Shown here in pieces: positions 10,334-20,045 of a stretch of 64,000 nt of DNA. The position numbers were made by a program, and so were the translations under genes. Position 1 is the stretch's first letter. Each line of letters begins with the position of its first letter. Under the pieces are notes generated by a model. The model was not told the DNA's origin and did not search any database. It was given only the letters and a program-made list of their open reading frames with translations. Source of the DNA: Candidatus Pacearchaeota archaeon (GTDB lineage: Archaea; Nanobdellota; Nanobdellia; Pacearchaeales; GW2011-AR1); assembly GCA_018304105.1 (NCBI GenBank), contig JAGVWX010000007.1, forward strand, positions 36,779-100,778, written 5' to 3'.

Positions 10334-10678
10334 TTAATCTTCAGATAATTTCATAATTGCTTCGGCGATGTCGCCTTTAGTTTCTTCGAGAGCGGAGCGG
10401 GCGTCTTCTTCGGAACTTGATGTTTTTTCTGCGACAAGTTTTATATCGTCTTCTGAGAAAGATTCCGCTGATTCTTCTTTTATGTCGCCGGTGACTTGAA
10501 ATGACTCCTGACCCTGCATCGTTATTTTTTGGATTGACGGATTTTCGATTACTATTTTTGAGCCGTCTGTCTTTTCAATAGTAACTCTTTCGGCATCGAT
10601 GTCTTCCTGGTTTATACCTAGCTGCTTCATCATGCCTTTCATTTTTGCGGGATTCATGCCGCCTAATCCTGGAAACAT
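10334..10678 (-). CDS. nac: Nascent polypeptide-associated complex protein (archaeal NAC)
   Basis: MFPGLGGMNPAKMKGMMKQLGI; NAC domain; C-terminal UBA (DIKLVAEKTSSSEEDARSALEETKGDIAEAIMKL). Confidence 0.93.
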   Translation of the reverse strand: MFPGLGGMNPAKMKGMMKQLGINQEDIDAERVTIEKTDGSKIVIENPSIQKITMQGQESFQVTGDIKEESAESFSEDDIKLVAEKTSSSEEDARSALEETKGDIAEAIMKLSED

Positions 10679-10714
10679 AATTTGAATGAGAATGAGAGTT
10701 ATTTATATTTTTGC

Positions 10715-11077
10715 CTAGACTGCAAAATATTTGATATCTACTCTGTCGAATCTGCATCTGCTTGGAAAGTAACCGCCCATTGAAATTGGATCTTCCTTAG
10801 GGTTTGTCAGATTATGGAATCTTTCTTCAGATAACCAGACGTCGTATCTTGTTCTTTCTTTTGGAGATGCGTTTCTTGGTTTTGCGGTAACATGAAATCC
10901 AGATTCTTCACCAAGCTGGTACCAAGAGTTTGGAACATTTCTTACGATGTGAACGACTAATCTTGGTTTCTGCCATTCGGGCATTACGTATTCTATTCTC
11001 TTTTTTTTCTCGCCCTTTTCTTTGTCAGCAAGATATAATGTTATATCTAATCCGCCTTGGTAAGATGATGCACGCAT
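10715..11077 (-). CDS. Hypothetical conserved-looking soluble protein
   Basis: 120-aa ORF in a same-strand gene cluster upstream of nac. Confidence 0.5.
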   Translation of the reverse strand: MRASSYQGGLDITLYLADKEKGEKKKRIEYVMPEWQKPRLVVHIVRNVPNSWYQLGEESGFHVTAKPRNASPKERTRYDVWLSEERFHNLTNPKEDPISMGGYFPSRCRFDRVDIKYFAV

Positions 11078-11123
11078 GAAACTTCATAATTTGAATGGTT
11101 AAAAGGATAATTGTGCTGGAAAG

Positions 11124-11294
11124 TTATTGCACTATCGGGAAAAAGAGTTTCATTCCCAGAACAATCAGAAGGATTGCCACTAAAAATACTATGACCTGTC
11201 CGGGCGTGATTATGAATCTAGAGTTGAATTCTTCATCGTACCTCATGAGGCCGCCGAAGGCGCCTGGCATGTGGATTTTATTGTCTTTTGCCAT
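11124..11294 (-). CDS. Preprotein translocase Sec61-beta subunit
   Basis: Internal start MAKDNKIHMPGAFGGLMRYDEEFNSRFIITPGQVIVFLVAILLIVLGMKLF: archaeal Sec61beta pattern (GLMRY..E, single C-terminal TM). Confidence 0.8.
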   Translation of the reverse strand: MAKDNKIHMPGAFGGLMRYDEEFNSRFIITPGQVIVFLVAILLIVLGMKLFFPIVQ

Positions 11295-11328
11295 GATTAG
11301 GAGAATGAGGGGGGGTATAAAAAGTTTT

Positions 11329-11673
11329 TCATGCAACCTTTCTTTCTAATTCTGGTTCTGCTAGCTCTACGCCTATTTTATAGAAGTGGTCTCTTGTGTT
11401 GGTAACTTCAAGGAGCCTTTCAAATTTTTCCGGAGCACTTATGATAGAGATTCTGCTTGTTACGTTCTGCAAATTTCTCACAATCAAAACCATTTCCGCG
11501 ATGAAGGTGCTGTCGAGATGAGTAACGCCTCCCAAGTCAAAAACAACACGATCGCCAGGTTTAATGTATGGAATGGTGTGGCCAGCGAGATCTATTCGGC
11601 GTTTATATGTGAAATCTCCAGAAAGGGCAAAAATTTGTTTTCCAAGGATTTCACGATAATCCACATGAGACAT
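11329..11673 (-). CDS. STAS-domain protein (anti-sigma antagonist-like fold)
   Basis: GDRVVFDLGGVTHLDSTFIAEMVLIVRNLQ...ISIISAPEKFERLLEVTNTRDHFYKI matches the STAS pattern. Confidence 0.7.
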   Translation of the reverse strand: MSHVDYREILGKQIFALSGDFTYKRRIDLAGHTIPYIKPGDRVVFDLGGVTHLDSTFIAEMVLIVRNLQNVTSRISIISAPEKFERLLEVTNTRDHFYKIGVELAEPELERKVA

Positions 11674-11697
11674 TGGTAAAAGAGAATATCTTTGTTT

Positions 11698-12312
11698 TTA
11701 ATCTTTTAGTTTTGCCAGAAATCTCTTCTTATCTCTTCCTGGAACGTCTTTGCCCCAGAGGACGAAAATTCTGTTGATTTTGCTCCAGTATTTTTTTGGC
11801 ACTAGTTTTTGCAAGGTGAGTTCTGTTTCATGAGGTGTCTTAGTGCGAACAAGGCCGAGAATATTAGAAATTCTGTGAACGTGAGTGTCGACGGTGATTC
11901 CTGGTTTTTTGTGTATTTCTGTAAGAATTAAGTTTGCTGTTTTCCTTCCGACGCCCGGCAAGGTGACGAGGTCTTCAATCGTGTTTGGAACTTTGCCATT
12001 GAAATTTTTAATGAGCATTTGCGCGGTGGCTTTAGAATTTTTGGATTTGGTTTTGTAGTAGTTGATTTTTTTTGTTAGTGATTTGATTTTTGATAATGGA
12101 GCTTTGCTCCAGGAGCTTAATGTGGGCAAAGAGCGAAATGCGTTTGTCATTACAGGAATTGTGGTTTCATCCCTGCTTTGGGCGGAGTAGATTGTCGTTA
12201 TGAGAGTTTGCCAGTCGTGCTTCCAGCCTTCTCCAGCTAGGCGCTTCTTGGATTTGGAATATTTTTTTTGGGCGAGCTTGAAGATGTGAAGGAATTTTTG
12301 TTTGGAATTCAT
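11698..12312 (-). CDS. nth: Endonuclease III
   Basis: HhH motif VTLPGVGRKTANLIL and ITVDTHVHRISNILGLV; 204 aa; the Fe-S cluster cysteines appear to be absent. Confidence 0.88.
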   Translation of the reverse strand: MNSKQKFLHIFKLAQKKYSKSKKRLAGEGWKHDWQTLITTIYSAQSRDETTIPVMTNAFRSLPTLSSWSKAPLSKIKSLTKKINYYKTKSKNSKATAQMLIKNFNGKVPNTIEDLVTLPGVGRKTANLILTEIHKKPGITVDTHVHRISNILGLVRTKTPHETELTLQKLVPKKYWSKINRIFVLWGKDVPGRDKKRFLAKLKD

Positions 12313-12347
12313 CAGGTAAAAAGAAAAAAGAAGTTAATAAGGTTTGT

Positions 12348-13025
12348 CTAGCGCTTCGCTTTCACGAAGAGAAGAACCAAAAAAATTATCAAGAGCATTG
12401 AGAGAGCCAGGAGAAGACTTGGGGCGAGTTTGTTTTGTTGCGGCAAAGGATTTGTGTTCTTGGACGAGAGTTTAATTTCATTTTGCGGGAAGTTGTAATT
12501 TATTTCCTGGAAGTTTTCTTTGGACGGTTCTGTTGAAGATTGAGAAGTCCAGACAATATTATTGGATGAACCTCCTGAACTGCCAGAGCTTTTAGACGAG
12601 GAAGTTTTGTTTTCAATAGGTCGCTCGTTGGTTTCTCCGGAAATTGAGACCTTAAGCCAGACTGCGAACTGGACGATTGAATTGCCGACTTCGCCTTGGC
12701 GGAAGACTAATGTGCCACGGTAACTTCCTGGTTTTGAGCCGGACAAGCAGACTTCTATTTCTTTTTGGTTTGGGTTTATTTCGTTTGGATAACTTATGCT
12801 TATTCTGTGGGTTTGAGAAGAAGTTTGAAAATTTGAAATGGACCATTCCTGAGAAGAAAATTGTGCCCAGACGTCTTTGATTGTTGTTTGGGATTCTACT
12901 TCAAAGTTTATTTTCTTGCATGAGATTTGATTTTTTTCCAGATTGAATTCTAGACTTGTTGGGGAAAATTGTAATGCTGAAGTTATGGGGATTAATAATA
13001 GAATTAGAAAAATTAATTTTCTCAT
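12348..13025 (-). CDS. Secreted/membrane-anchored protein with C-terminal TM
   Basis: Likely internal start MRKLIFLILLLIPITSALQF (signal peptide); C-terminal LLLALSMLLIIFLVLLFVKAKR; overlaps the upstream gene by ATGA. Confidence 0.65.
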   Translation of the reverse strand: MRKLIFLILLLIPITSALQFSPTSLEFNLEKNQISCKKINFEVESQTTIKDVWAQFSSQEWSISNFQTSSQTHRISISYPNEINPNQKEIEVCLSGSKPGSYRGTLVFRQGEVGNSIVQFAVWLKVSISGETNERPIENKTSSSKSSGSSGGSSNNIVWTSQSSTEPSKENFQEINYNFPQNEIKLSSKNTNPLPQQNKLAPSLLLALSMLLIIFLVLLFVKAKR

Positions 13026-13906
13026 TGCGGAGGCAGACCTGTTACGGTGTAAGTTATGATGCCTTGATTGTGCCCCGGTTGTGCGTCTTCGGGAATGTCG
13101 AGCGTGGGGAATGCTATTTGAATTGGTGAAGTATAATTGATTATCCAAAAGCTTCCGGTTGCTGGTTGGCCGTCGATTTTTAATCCTTGGTTGAATGGAA
13201 AACCAAAGACTTCTGTTATTTCGACCTGGGCATCGGCAGTTGAACCAGTTATGTTAAATATAATTGGACCGTTTGTGGCAGGATTGTTTTGTGAGCCGGG
13301 CTGAACAAAGCCGAATTCTAAATTCCTCGGCAAGACTTGGAATGCGACTGTTCCAGTTATGGTAACATTGAGGTCTTGCTGATTCTGGGGCGTGACTCCG
13401 TTTTCTGCATTGTAAGTGCATTCTGTTTTTATGAAATCGTTCTTGTCAATTCCTGTATCTTGGCCGTTTGGAATTCTTGCTAAACATTCATCTGAGAAAC
13501 TGTCAGCATTGCCGTCGGGAGCGTTATCTGTGATATTGCCATCATTCCAAGTTCCGTGTGCTACTGAATCAACCAAAACTCCTTCTGAATTGTAAAGCGT
13601 GATTTGTCCGTCATCTTTTTGGTCGCCTGTCGGATTTAAAATTGTAAAATATTTATTGGGCTGAATTATTCCCTCTAAATGTACAGTTACATTTGTACCA
13701 TCTGTGAGGTTTAATGTCCAGCCCGAAAGATTGACAGGATTGCTATCTGGATTGTATAATTCAAACCATTCATCGCTGCCAGTTGTTTTGTTATCACCGT
13801 TCCGGTCAGTTTGAGGGTCGGTTGTGAATTCGTTGATGACAATCGCTGAGGAGAAAGATGCTAGGAAGACTGTAAGAATTAGGAATGATATTATCCTCTT
13901 TTTCAT
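13022..13906 (-). CDS. Secreted lamin-tail-domain (LTD) protein
   Basis: Likely start MKKRIISFLILTVFLASFSSA; IVINEFTTDP...DEWFELYNPDSNPVNLSGWTL is a lamin-tail signature. Confidence 0.8.
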   Translation of the reverse strand: MKKRIISFLILTVFLASFSSAIVINEFTTDPQTDRNGDNKTTGSDEWFELYNPDSNPVNLSGWTLNLTDGTNVTVHLEGIIQPNKYFTILNPTGDQKDDGQITLYNSEGVLVDSVAHGTWNDGNITDNAPDGNADSFSDECLARIPNGQDTGIDKNDFIKTECTYNAENGVTPQNQQDLNVTITGTVAFQVLPRNLEFGFVQPGSQNNPATNGPIIFNITGSTADAQVEITEVFGFPFNQGLKIDGQPATGSFWIINYTSPIQIAFPTLDIPEDAQPGHNQGIITYTVTGLPPQ

Positions 13907-13993
13907 TTTATTTTGAGTTAACTTATGTTTATAAACTTTGTTGAATTTTGGTGTTTGGAAAAGGTTTAAAAATAACCGGTGTTTATTGTTGCT

Positions 13994-14221
13994 ATGAATT
14001 TGCCGAGAGATTACAATCGAGCGGATGCTGTTGAGCAAGTGGCGGACAGGGTAAGGAAGGGTGAACTGATAGATGTTGGTAGAGTGGCTGCAGATTATAA
14101 AGTGCCTCCGAGCGAGGCGAGAGCGTTATTCTACTGTGCAAAATCAGTGGCGGGTCAAAAGCCTCAAGAGTTTCTGAAAAGATATGTTCCTAATAAAGAT
14201 AGGGATAATGGAAACTGCTAA
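13994..14221 (+). CDS. Small hypothetical protein
   Basis: MNLPRDYNRADAVEQVADRVRKGELIDVGRVAADYKVPPSEARALFYCAKS; HTH-like helices possible. Confidence 0.45.
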   Translation: MNLPRDYNRADAVEQVADRVRKGELIDVGRVAADYKVPPSEARALFYCAKSVAGQKPQEFLKRYVPNKDRDNGNC

Positions 14222-14440
14222 TCGAGTTTAAATAATATTTTCTAACTCTTTTTTAATTTAGTGATGATAATACGAAAGCTAATGAGCCAATACTGATGAA
14301 GTCAACTTCTTTCAGTCGTTGAGGCAGCCGACCGACTTGCGAATAGTCTTTTACTGGCGATTATTTAAGGATTCTGACTTTTTCAAAAAACTAATCTAAC
14401 ACAAAAACCTTAAAACCACGCACTTCTTGAGTTTTCTATT

Positions 14441-16786
14441 ATGGGTAAGAATCAACTTGACATAAAAGCGATTGAAGAAAAGTGGAGAAGGTATTGGGAG
14501 AGAGAAGAGATTTACAAGTTTAATCCGCACTCGAAAAAGAAAGTTTATTCTGTTGACACGCCGCCGCCGACGGTTTCGGGGGATATGCACATCGGGCATG
14601 CGTCATCTTATTCGCATGATGACTTTATTGTGAGGTATAAGAGAATGAATGGGTTTGAAGTTTTGTATCCTTTCGGAACGGACGATAACGGGCTGCCGAC
14701 TGAAAGATTAATTGAAAGGCTAAAGAATGTTAAAAGCAAGAATATGTCGCGGGCGGAATTTATTGAACTTTGTTTGAAAACATTGAAAGAGATAACACCG
14801 GCGTTTGTCCAGGACTGGAAGAATCTTGGAATTTCTTGTGATTACGACGTGCATTATTCAACAATTGATGAGCATTCAAGAAAAATGTCGCAGGCTTCGT
14901 TTATTGAATTGTATAAGAAAGGATTGGTTTACAGAGAAAAGTTTCCGACGATTTATTGTCCAGAATGCCAGACGCCGGTTGCGCAGGCAGAACTTGAAGA
15001 CAAGAACAAGGATACTTTGTTTACTACCTTGAAATTTCTAACGGAGAACGGAACTAGTTTACCGATTGCTACAACAAGGCCTGAACTTTTGGGAGCGTGC
15101 GTTGCGATTTTTGTTAATCCAGACGATAAAAGATATAAAAATCAAATTGGAAGGAAGGCGACAGTTCCGTTGTTTGAGTATGATGTCCCGATAATCGCTG
15201 ACAAGTCGGCGGATATTGAGAAAGGCACAGGAGTCTTGATGGTTTGTTCTTATGGAGACAAGTACGATGTTGATGCAATCAAACGATACAAATTGGAACC
15301 GAGAGTTATTTTTTCGCTGGATGGAAAAGTCAAGGCAGGGAAATATGCTGGGCTGACGATTCTTGAGACAAGGAAGAAAACGCTTCAGGATTTGAAAGAG
15401 AGAAATTTAATTTTGGAGCAGAAGAGCATAACGCATGCCGTAAATGTTCATGACAAGTGCGGAACCGGAATTGAGTTTTTGCCGACGGAGCAATGGTTCA
15501 TTAAAATTCTTGACAAGAAGAAAGAATTGATTGAGCAGGGTAAGAAGATTAAATGGCATCCGGAATATATGTTCAAGAGATATGAAAATTGGATTCACGG
15601 ACTTGAATGGGACTGGAGCATTTCGAGAGAGAGGCATTTTGGAATTCCGATACCGGTTTGGATTTGCGAGAAATGCAACGAAATAATTTTGCCTGAGGAA
15701 AAAGAATTGCCTGTTGATCCGATGCAGAAAAATAAGAAATGTCCTAAGTGCAAAATTGATGCTAAACCAGAGACTAGGGTTTTGGACACTTGGGCGACTT
15801 CATCTCTGACGCCGCAAATTGTTTCTTCACTCGTTAAAGAAAAAGTTAAAGTTCCTTATTCATTGAGACCGCAGGCGCATGACATAATTAGGACTTGGGC
15901 GTTTTATACAATTGTCAAGTCACTGTATCACGAAAAGAAAATTCCTTGGGAAGAAATTGCGATTTCGGGATTTGTTACGCTTGGAGGAGAGAAAATGTCG
16001 AAGTCTAAGGGAAATGTTGTCAAGCCAAAAGAAGTGATTGAAAGTTTTGGGAGCGACGCATTGAGGTATTGGGCGGCTACGGCAAAACTCGGAGATGACG
16101 TAGATTATCAGGAAAATGATTTGGTTGCCGGAAAGAAATTCGTTACTAAACTTTTGAATGCAAGCAGATTTGTTTTTATGAATTTGAAACATCAAAGCAA
16201 GAAGCCGAAGTTGCTTGAAGCAGACAGATTATTTTTAACGCAGGTTAACAAATTGGTAAAAGGCGCGAGTGAAGCTTTTGAAGATTATAATTATGCTAAA
16301 GCCAAGCTTGACACGGAAAGATTTTTTTGGCAGGTTTTCGCGGATAATTATCTTGAGATTGTAAAGAACAGAGTTTATAACGGAAGCGACGAAGAAAAAG
16401 CGTCGGCGTTTTATGCACTTTATCAGGGCCTGTTGGCGATTGTGAAATTAATGGCTCCGATTACGCCTTACATAACTGAAGAAGTTTATCAGAATCATTT
16501 TAAGAAATACGAAAAGGAAAAGTCTGTTCATATCTCGAGTTGGCCGGGGAAAATTGAAGTAGGTAAGGGAAAGAACGATGAGAAAATTTGGAACGATTTT
16601 TTGAATCTGATTGCGAGGGTCAGGCAGGCAAAATCCGAGAATCAGAAGGCGATGAATTCTAAAATTGTTTTGACTTTGAACCAAAGAGAGCAGGATGAAT
16701 TGAAAGATGTTATGCAAGATTTTAAATCGGTGATGAATATTGCTGAGCTGAAGAGCGGAGAGTTTAAAGTGGATTTTGTGGAATAA
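14441..16786 (+). CDS. valS: Valyl-tRNA synthetase
   Basis: 781 aa; TPPPTVSGDMHIGHASSYSHDD (HIGH), KMSKSKGNVV (KMSKS), FGTDDNGLPTERL. Confidence 0.93.
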   Translation: MGKNQLDIKAIEEKWRRYWEREEIYKFNPHSKKKVYSVDTPPPTVSGDMHIGHASSYSHDDFIVRYKRMNGFEVLYPFGTDDNGLPTERLIERLKNVKSKNMSRAEFIELCLKTLKEITPAFVQDWKNLGISCDYDVHYSTIDEHSRKMSQASFIELYKKGLVYREKFPTIYCPECQTPVAQAELEDKNKDTLFTTLKFLTENGTSLPIATTRPELLGACVAIFVNPDDKRYKNQIGRKATVPLFEYDVPIIADKSADIEKGTGVLMVCSYGDKYDVDAIKRYKLEPRVIFSLDGKVKAGKYAGLTILETRKKTLQDLKERNLILEQKSITHAVNVHDKCGTGIEFLPTEQWFIKILDKKKELIEQGKKIKWHPEYMFKRYENWIHGLEWDWSISRERHFGIPIPVWICEKCNEIILPEEKELPVDPMQKNKKCPKCKIDAKPETRVLDTWATSSLTPQIVSSLVKEKVKVPYSLRPQAHDIIRTWAFYTIVKSLYHEKKIPWEEIAISGFVTLGGEKMSKSKGNVVKPKEVIESFGSDALRYWAATAKLGDDVDYQENDLVAGKKFVTKLLNASRFVFMNLKHQSKKPKLLEADRLFLTQVNKLVKGASEAFEDYNYAKAKLDTERFFWQVFADNYLEIVKNRVYNGSDEEKASAFYALYQGLLAIVKLMAPITPYITEEVYQNHFKKYEKEKSVHISSWPGKIEVGKGKNDEKIWNDFLNLIARVRQAKSENQKAMNSKIVLTLNQREQDELKDVMQDFKSVMNIAELKSGEFKVDFVE

Positions 16787-16820
16787 GAAATTTTATAAAC
16801 TCTTCTTGTTTTTAATTAGT

Positions 16821-17060
16821 ATGAGGGGCGATGGTTTTCTATTTGGCGACGTTCATCCTAAAGGATTATTTGGACAGCAGGCGGTGCGGACCGGAGATTC
16901 TGTTTTTGACAATAGTGGTTATGTTGAGTCGGCAAGGGCGGATGCTGCTGGACAAAGGTATATTCCTTTTCAGGAACCTGAAGTTGACATAAATGGAAAT
17001 CGAATGTTATTTGCCGGAAGAGTTTTGCATGATGAGAACGGCCGAAGTTATGACGCGTGA
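16821..17060 (+). CDS. Small hypothetical protein
   Basis: MRGDGFLFGDVHPKGLFGQQAV..., internal ATG start; no family recognised. Confidence 0.35.
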   Translation: MRGDGFLFGDVHPKGLFGQQAVRTGDSVFDNSGYVESARADAAGQRYIPFQEPEVDINGNRMLFAGRVLHDENGRSYDA

Positions 17061-17232
17061 CGCTTAGATTTATTAACGTTAATTCTTAATATAAAATATC
17101 GATGTTGCGCGGCGCAATAGGACACCCCTATTCGTGGCTGGTGTCACAAATATTTGACTCGCCGTTGGAATTGCTGCGAGTCTTAATTTGTTGGCTCATT
17201 GCATTTGCCGTGTGATGCGATAACAAACTAAA

Positions 17233-19632
17233 ATGACACATGTTATTGACCCGAAAGAAAAACAGAAGCTTGAAGATTTGATTGAACTACTTGGAAGTAT
17301 AAAAGGAAGACACACGGAGCTTGTTACTGTTTTGATTCCTGCCGGGGCGAACATTAACTTGATTCAGAGACAGCTCGAAGGCGAGAAGTCGACGGCTTCG
17401 AACATTAAGTCTGCTTCGACGAGGAAGAATGTTATTTCTGCGCTCGATATGATAATTCGAGAGATGAAAGGAATAAGGCAAACGCCGCCTAATGGGCTTG
17501 CGCTTTTTTGCGGGAACATCTCAGAGAAAGAAGGCTTTCCAGACATTCAGTTGTGGAATTATGAACCGCCAAAGCCGTTGAATGTAAAGATTTACAGATG
17601 TGATCAGGAATTTATTATTGAACCTTTGAAGGAAATGGTTGCGATTGATGAAGTTTATGGATTGATTGTTATTGACCGGCAGCAGGCGACGATTGGCTTG
17701 CTCGAGGGAAGTCAGATAAAAGTTTTGCAGAAGCTGACTTCGGGAGTTCCGGGGAAAGTTAGGGCTGGAGGACAGTGTTTGTCGCCAGATACTCTGATAA
17801 TGAAAGAAGACGGAGGGATAGTGCCAATAAAAAATGTCCATAACCCTATGATTATTATCACGGAAAATTTTAATCAAGAAAAAACTGAAGAGGCTCCCAT
17901 AATTGCTAAATGGGAAAATGAAAAAGAAGTTTATCAGATAACAACAGCCTATCCAAAATTAAATATTCGAGCGTCTAAAGACCACACTTTTTTTGTTAGA
18001 ACTGAAAAGGGCGTTATAGAAAAAGTTCTTTCGGAAATTAAGGAAGGGGATTATCTGCTCATGCCTGAAAAAATAAATCTCAACCTAGAAGAGCAGAAGA
18101 TAGATTTTAAGCCATTGATTAAACAAGAATTTAATATGAAACAAGTCAATATACCAGAAAAACTAACTGCCGGTGTTGCTAAAATATTCGGCTATTACCT
18201 TGGCGATGGTAATTATGAATTAGATAGAATTTCTTTTTCAGAACAAAGAAAGGAAGTTGCAGAATATTATAAGAAATTGATTGAAGAGTGTTTCGAAACC
18301 GAAGTAAAAATAAAGTTTAGAGAAAATAAAGGTTACTACCAATTACGAGCAGGGAGCAGAATTTTATCCCAGTTCTTTAGGAATGTATTCGATGAAAAAG
18401 AAAAAACGTTAAATGCAAGCATACCCTTGATTGTTTTAAAATCTCCAGATGAAATTGTAGCTTCTTTTATTGGTGGTTTTTTCGATGCTGAGGGGTACGT
18501 TTCAAAAAACAGGGTCGCTTTTGGAATTAACAACCAATTACTCGCAAGGCAGGTGCAGTTTGTATTATTAAGACTGGGTATTATATCTTCAATTAATGAA
18601 TATGATAATAGAAAAAATCCTTATTCAAAAAAAACACGATATACTCTCGCTATCGACGATTTGGAGTCTCTTAAAAAGTTCTACGCGCTAATAGGATTTG
18701 CTTCGGGTGAAAAACAAAAAAAGGTTGCCGGGCTTATTTCAATCAGAGGCAACCGCAATAAAGTAAGGCAAATTGTCGTCAATGGAAGAGAAATTGCACA
18801 GATAATCCATAATTCTGGCATGAACACCCGACAGTTTAATTGCCCAGACTTCTTTGTCAATAAGAAACAAATGAGCAAAGAAGTATTTAAGAAAAATATT
18901 TTGGATAAAATTCAAGACTCTGAATTAAGACGAAGGCTAGAGTTGTTTTATTTATCCAATCTTATTGCGGTTAAAATATCCTCTATTAAGTCGTGTGGTT
19001 TCCAAAAGACAGTCGATATCGAAACAAAAAACCATAACTTTATTGCAAACGGAATTTTGGTGCACAATTCAAGCCAGAGATTTCATCGTATTACTGAAGG
19101 ATTGGCGAAAGAATTTTTCAGGCGGGTTGCTGAAGATATGAAAAAGATTTTTTTTGACATGCCTAAGCTGAAAGGGATTTTGGTTGGAGGACCGATTCCG
19201 ACGAAAGAAGATTTTCTTGATGAGGGACAGTTGGTTACGAAGCTGAAGGAGAAGATTATTGCGATAAAGGACCTTGGGTATGTTGATGAGCATGGGTTGG
19301 AACTTTTAGTTGAAGCTTCGCAGGAAGAAATGCAAGAACAAGAATTGGTAAAGGAGAAAAAAATTCTTGAACGATTTTTTGAGACTCTTGGGAAAGATAG
19401 GAAAAAGGCGGCTTACAAAGAGCCGGAAGTTCGGCTTGCTTTGGAACGAGGAGCAGTTGATGTCTTGTTAATTTCTAAAAAGTTTGACAGAGATAAACAG
19501 AAAGAATTTGAGCAGATGGCGGAGAATATTGGGTCGAGTATTGTATTGATTGGGGCAGACCATACCGATGGGGAGCAGTTTTGGAATTTGACTGAAGGGG
19601 TTGGGGCAATTTTAAGATTTAGTTTGGATTAG
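17233..19632 (+). CDS. prf1: Peptide chain release factor aRF1 (eRF1 family) interrupted by an intein
   Basis: NIKSASTRKNVISAL (NIKS), GKVRAGGQ and SSQRFHRITEGLAKEFF flanks; C-terminal eRF1 domains. Confidence 0.93.
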   Translation: MTHVIDPKEKQKLEDLIELLGSIKGRHTELVTVLIPAGANINLIQRQLEGEKSTASNIKSASTRKNVISALDMIIREMKGIRQTPPNGLALFCGNISEKEGFPDIQLWNYEPPKPLNVKIYRCDQEFIIEPLKEMVAIDEVYGLIVIDRQQATIGLLEGSQIKVLQKLTSGVPGKVRAGGQCLSPDTLIMKEDGGIVPIKNVHNPMIIITENFNQEKTEEAPIIAKWENEKEVYQITTAYPKLNIRASKDHTFFVRTEKGVIEKVLSEIKEGDYLLMPEKINLNLEEQKIDFKPLIKQEFNMKQVNIPEKLTAGVAKIFGYYLGDGNYELDRISFSEQRKEVAEYYKKLIEECFETEVKIKFRENKGYYQLRAGSRILSQFFRNVFDEKEKTLNASIPLIVLKSPDEIVASFIGGFFDAEGYVSKNRVAFGINNQLLARQVQFVLLRLGIISSINEYDNRKNPYSKKTRYTLAIDDLESLKKFYALIGFASGEKQKKVAGLISIRGNRNKVRQIVVNGREIAQIIHNSGMNTRQFNCPDFFVNKKQMSKEVFKKNILDKIQDSELRRRLELFYLSNLIAVKISSIKSCGFQKTVDIETKNHNFIANGILVHNSSQRFHRITEGLAKEFFRRVAEDMKKIFFDMPKLKGILVGGPIPTKEDFLDEGQLVTKLKEKIIAIKDLGYVDEHGLELLVEASQEEMQEQELVKEKKILERFFETLGKDRKKAAYKEPEVRLALERGAVDVLLISKKFDRDKQKEFEQMAENIGSSIVLIGADHTDGEQFWNLTEGVGAILRFSLD
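17776..19068 (+). mobile_element. Intein (431 aa) with LAGLIDADG homing endonuclease, inside aRF1
   Basis: Starts C-LSPDTLIMKEDGG (block A), ends HNFIANGILVHN followed by S; endonuclease motifs FGYYLGDGNYE and IGGFFDAEGYVS. Confidence 0.93.
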
Positions 19633-19661
19633 TTTTGGTTTATTTATTATTTGTTTTTTGA

Positions 19662-19920
19662 TTTGTTGAAAATCTTTTTTCGAGTTGGTTGCACCCACCC
19701 ACCCGCCCAGATAGTTTCGATTTGTATTAATAAATCTCTCAAATCGAATCATTTGTCGCATTAGGATTCCCACAAACTTTTCGCTTACAGCGAAAATCCC
19801 AACTCGCAGCCACGCTCGAAATCAATCAGGACATTACTCTCGCGTAACATGCTCGCCCTATCCACTATGCCACTTTACCCCAATAAATTAGTAAACCAAT
19901 ATTTTGATTTTTTCAATAAA
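19662..19920. repeat. MITE-like intergenic element, copy E4
   Basis: TTTGTTGAAAATC ... GATTTTTTCAATAAA ends; CCCACCCACCCGCCC tract; CTCGCAGCCACGCTCGAAAT and CTCGCGTAACATGCTCGCCCTATC blocks. Confidence 0.6.
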
Positions 19921-20013
19921 TTTTTTCTTATTTTTCTGAATTTTTGATTCTTCTCTTTCTTTTGATAATCTTTATCATACATATTAAGTAAACTTCTGTG
20001 TAAAACAGATAGA

Positions 20014-20021
20014 TTTATAAG
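20014..20021 (+). promoter_or_regulatory. Candidate TATA box for the giant surface protein gene
   Basis: TTTATAAG about 25-30 nt upstream of the left arm of the leader inverted repeat. Confidence 0.4.
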
Positions 20022-20045
20022 GTAAAAGTCACACAAAATAAGTAT

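Noticed and set aside
14268-14340. C/D box sRNA (GTGATGA...CTGATGA)
   Set aside because: Boxes overlap a dispersed repeat and a terminal D box is missing; kept only as a repeat observation
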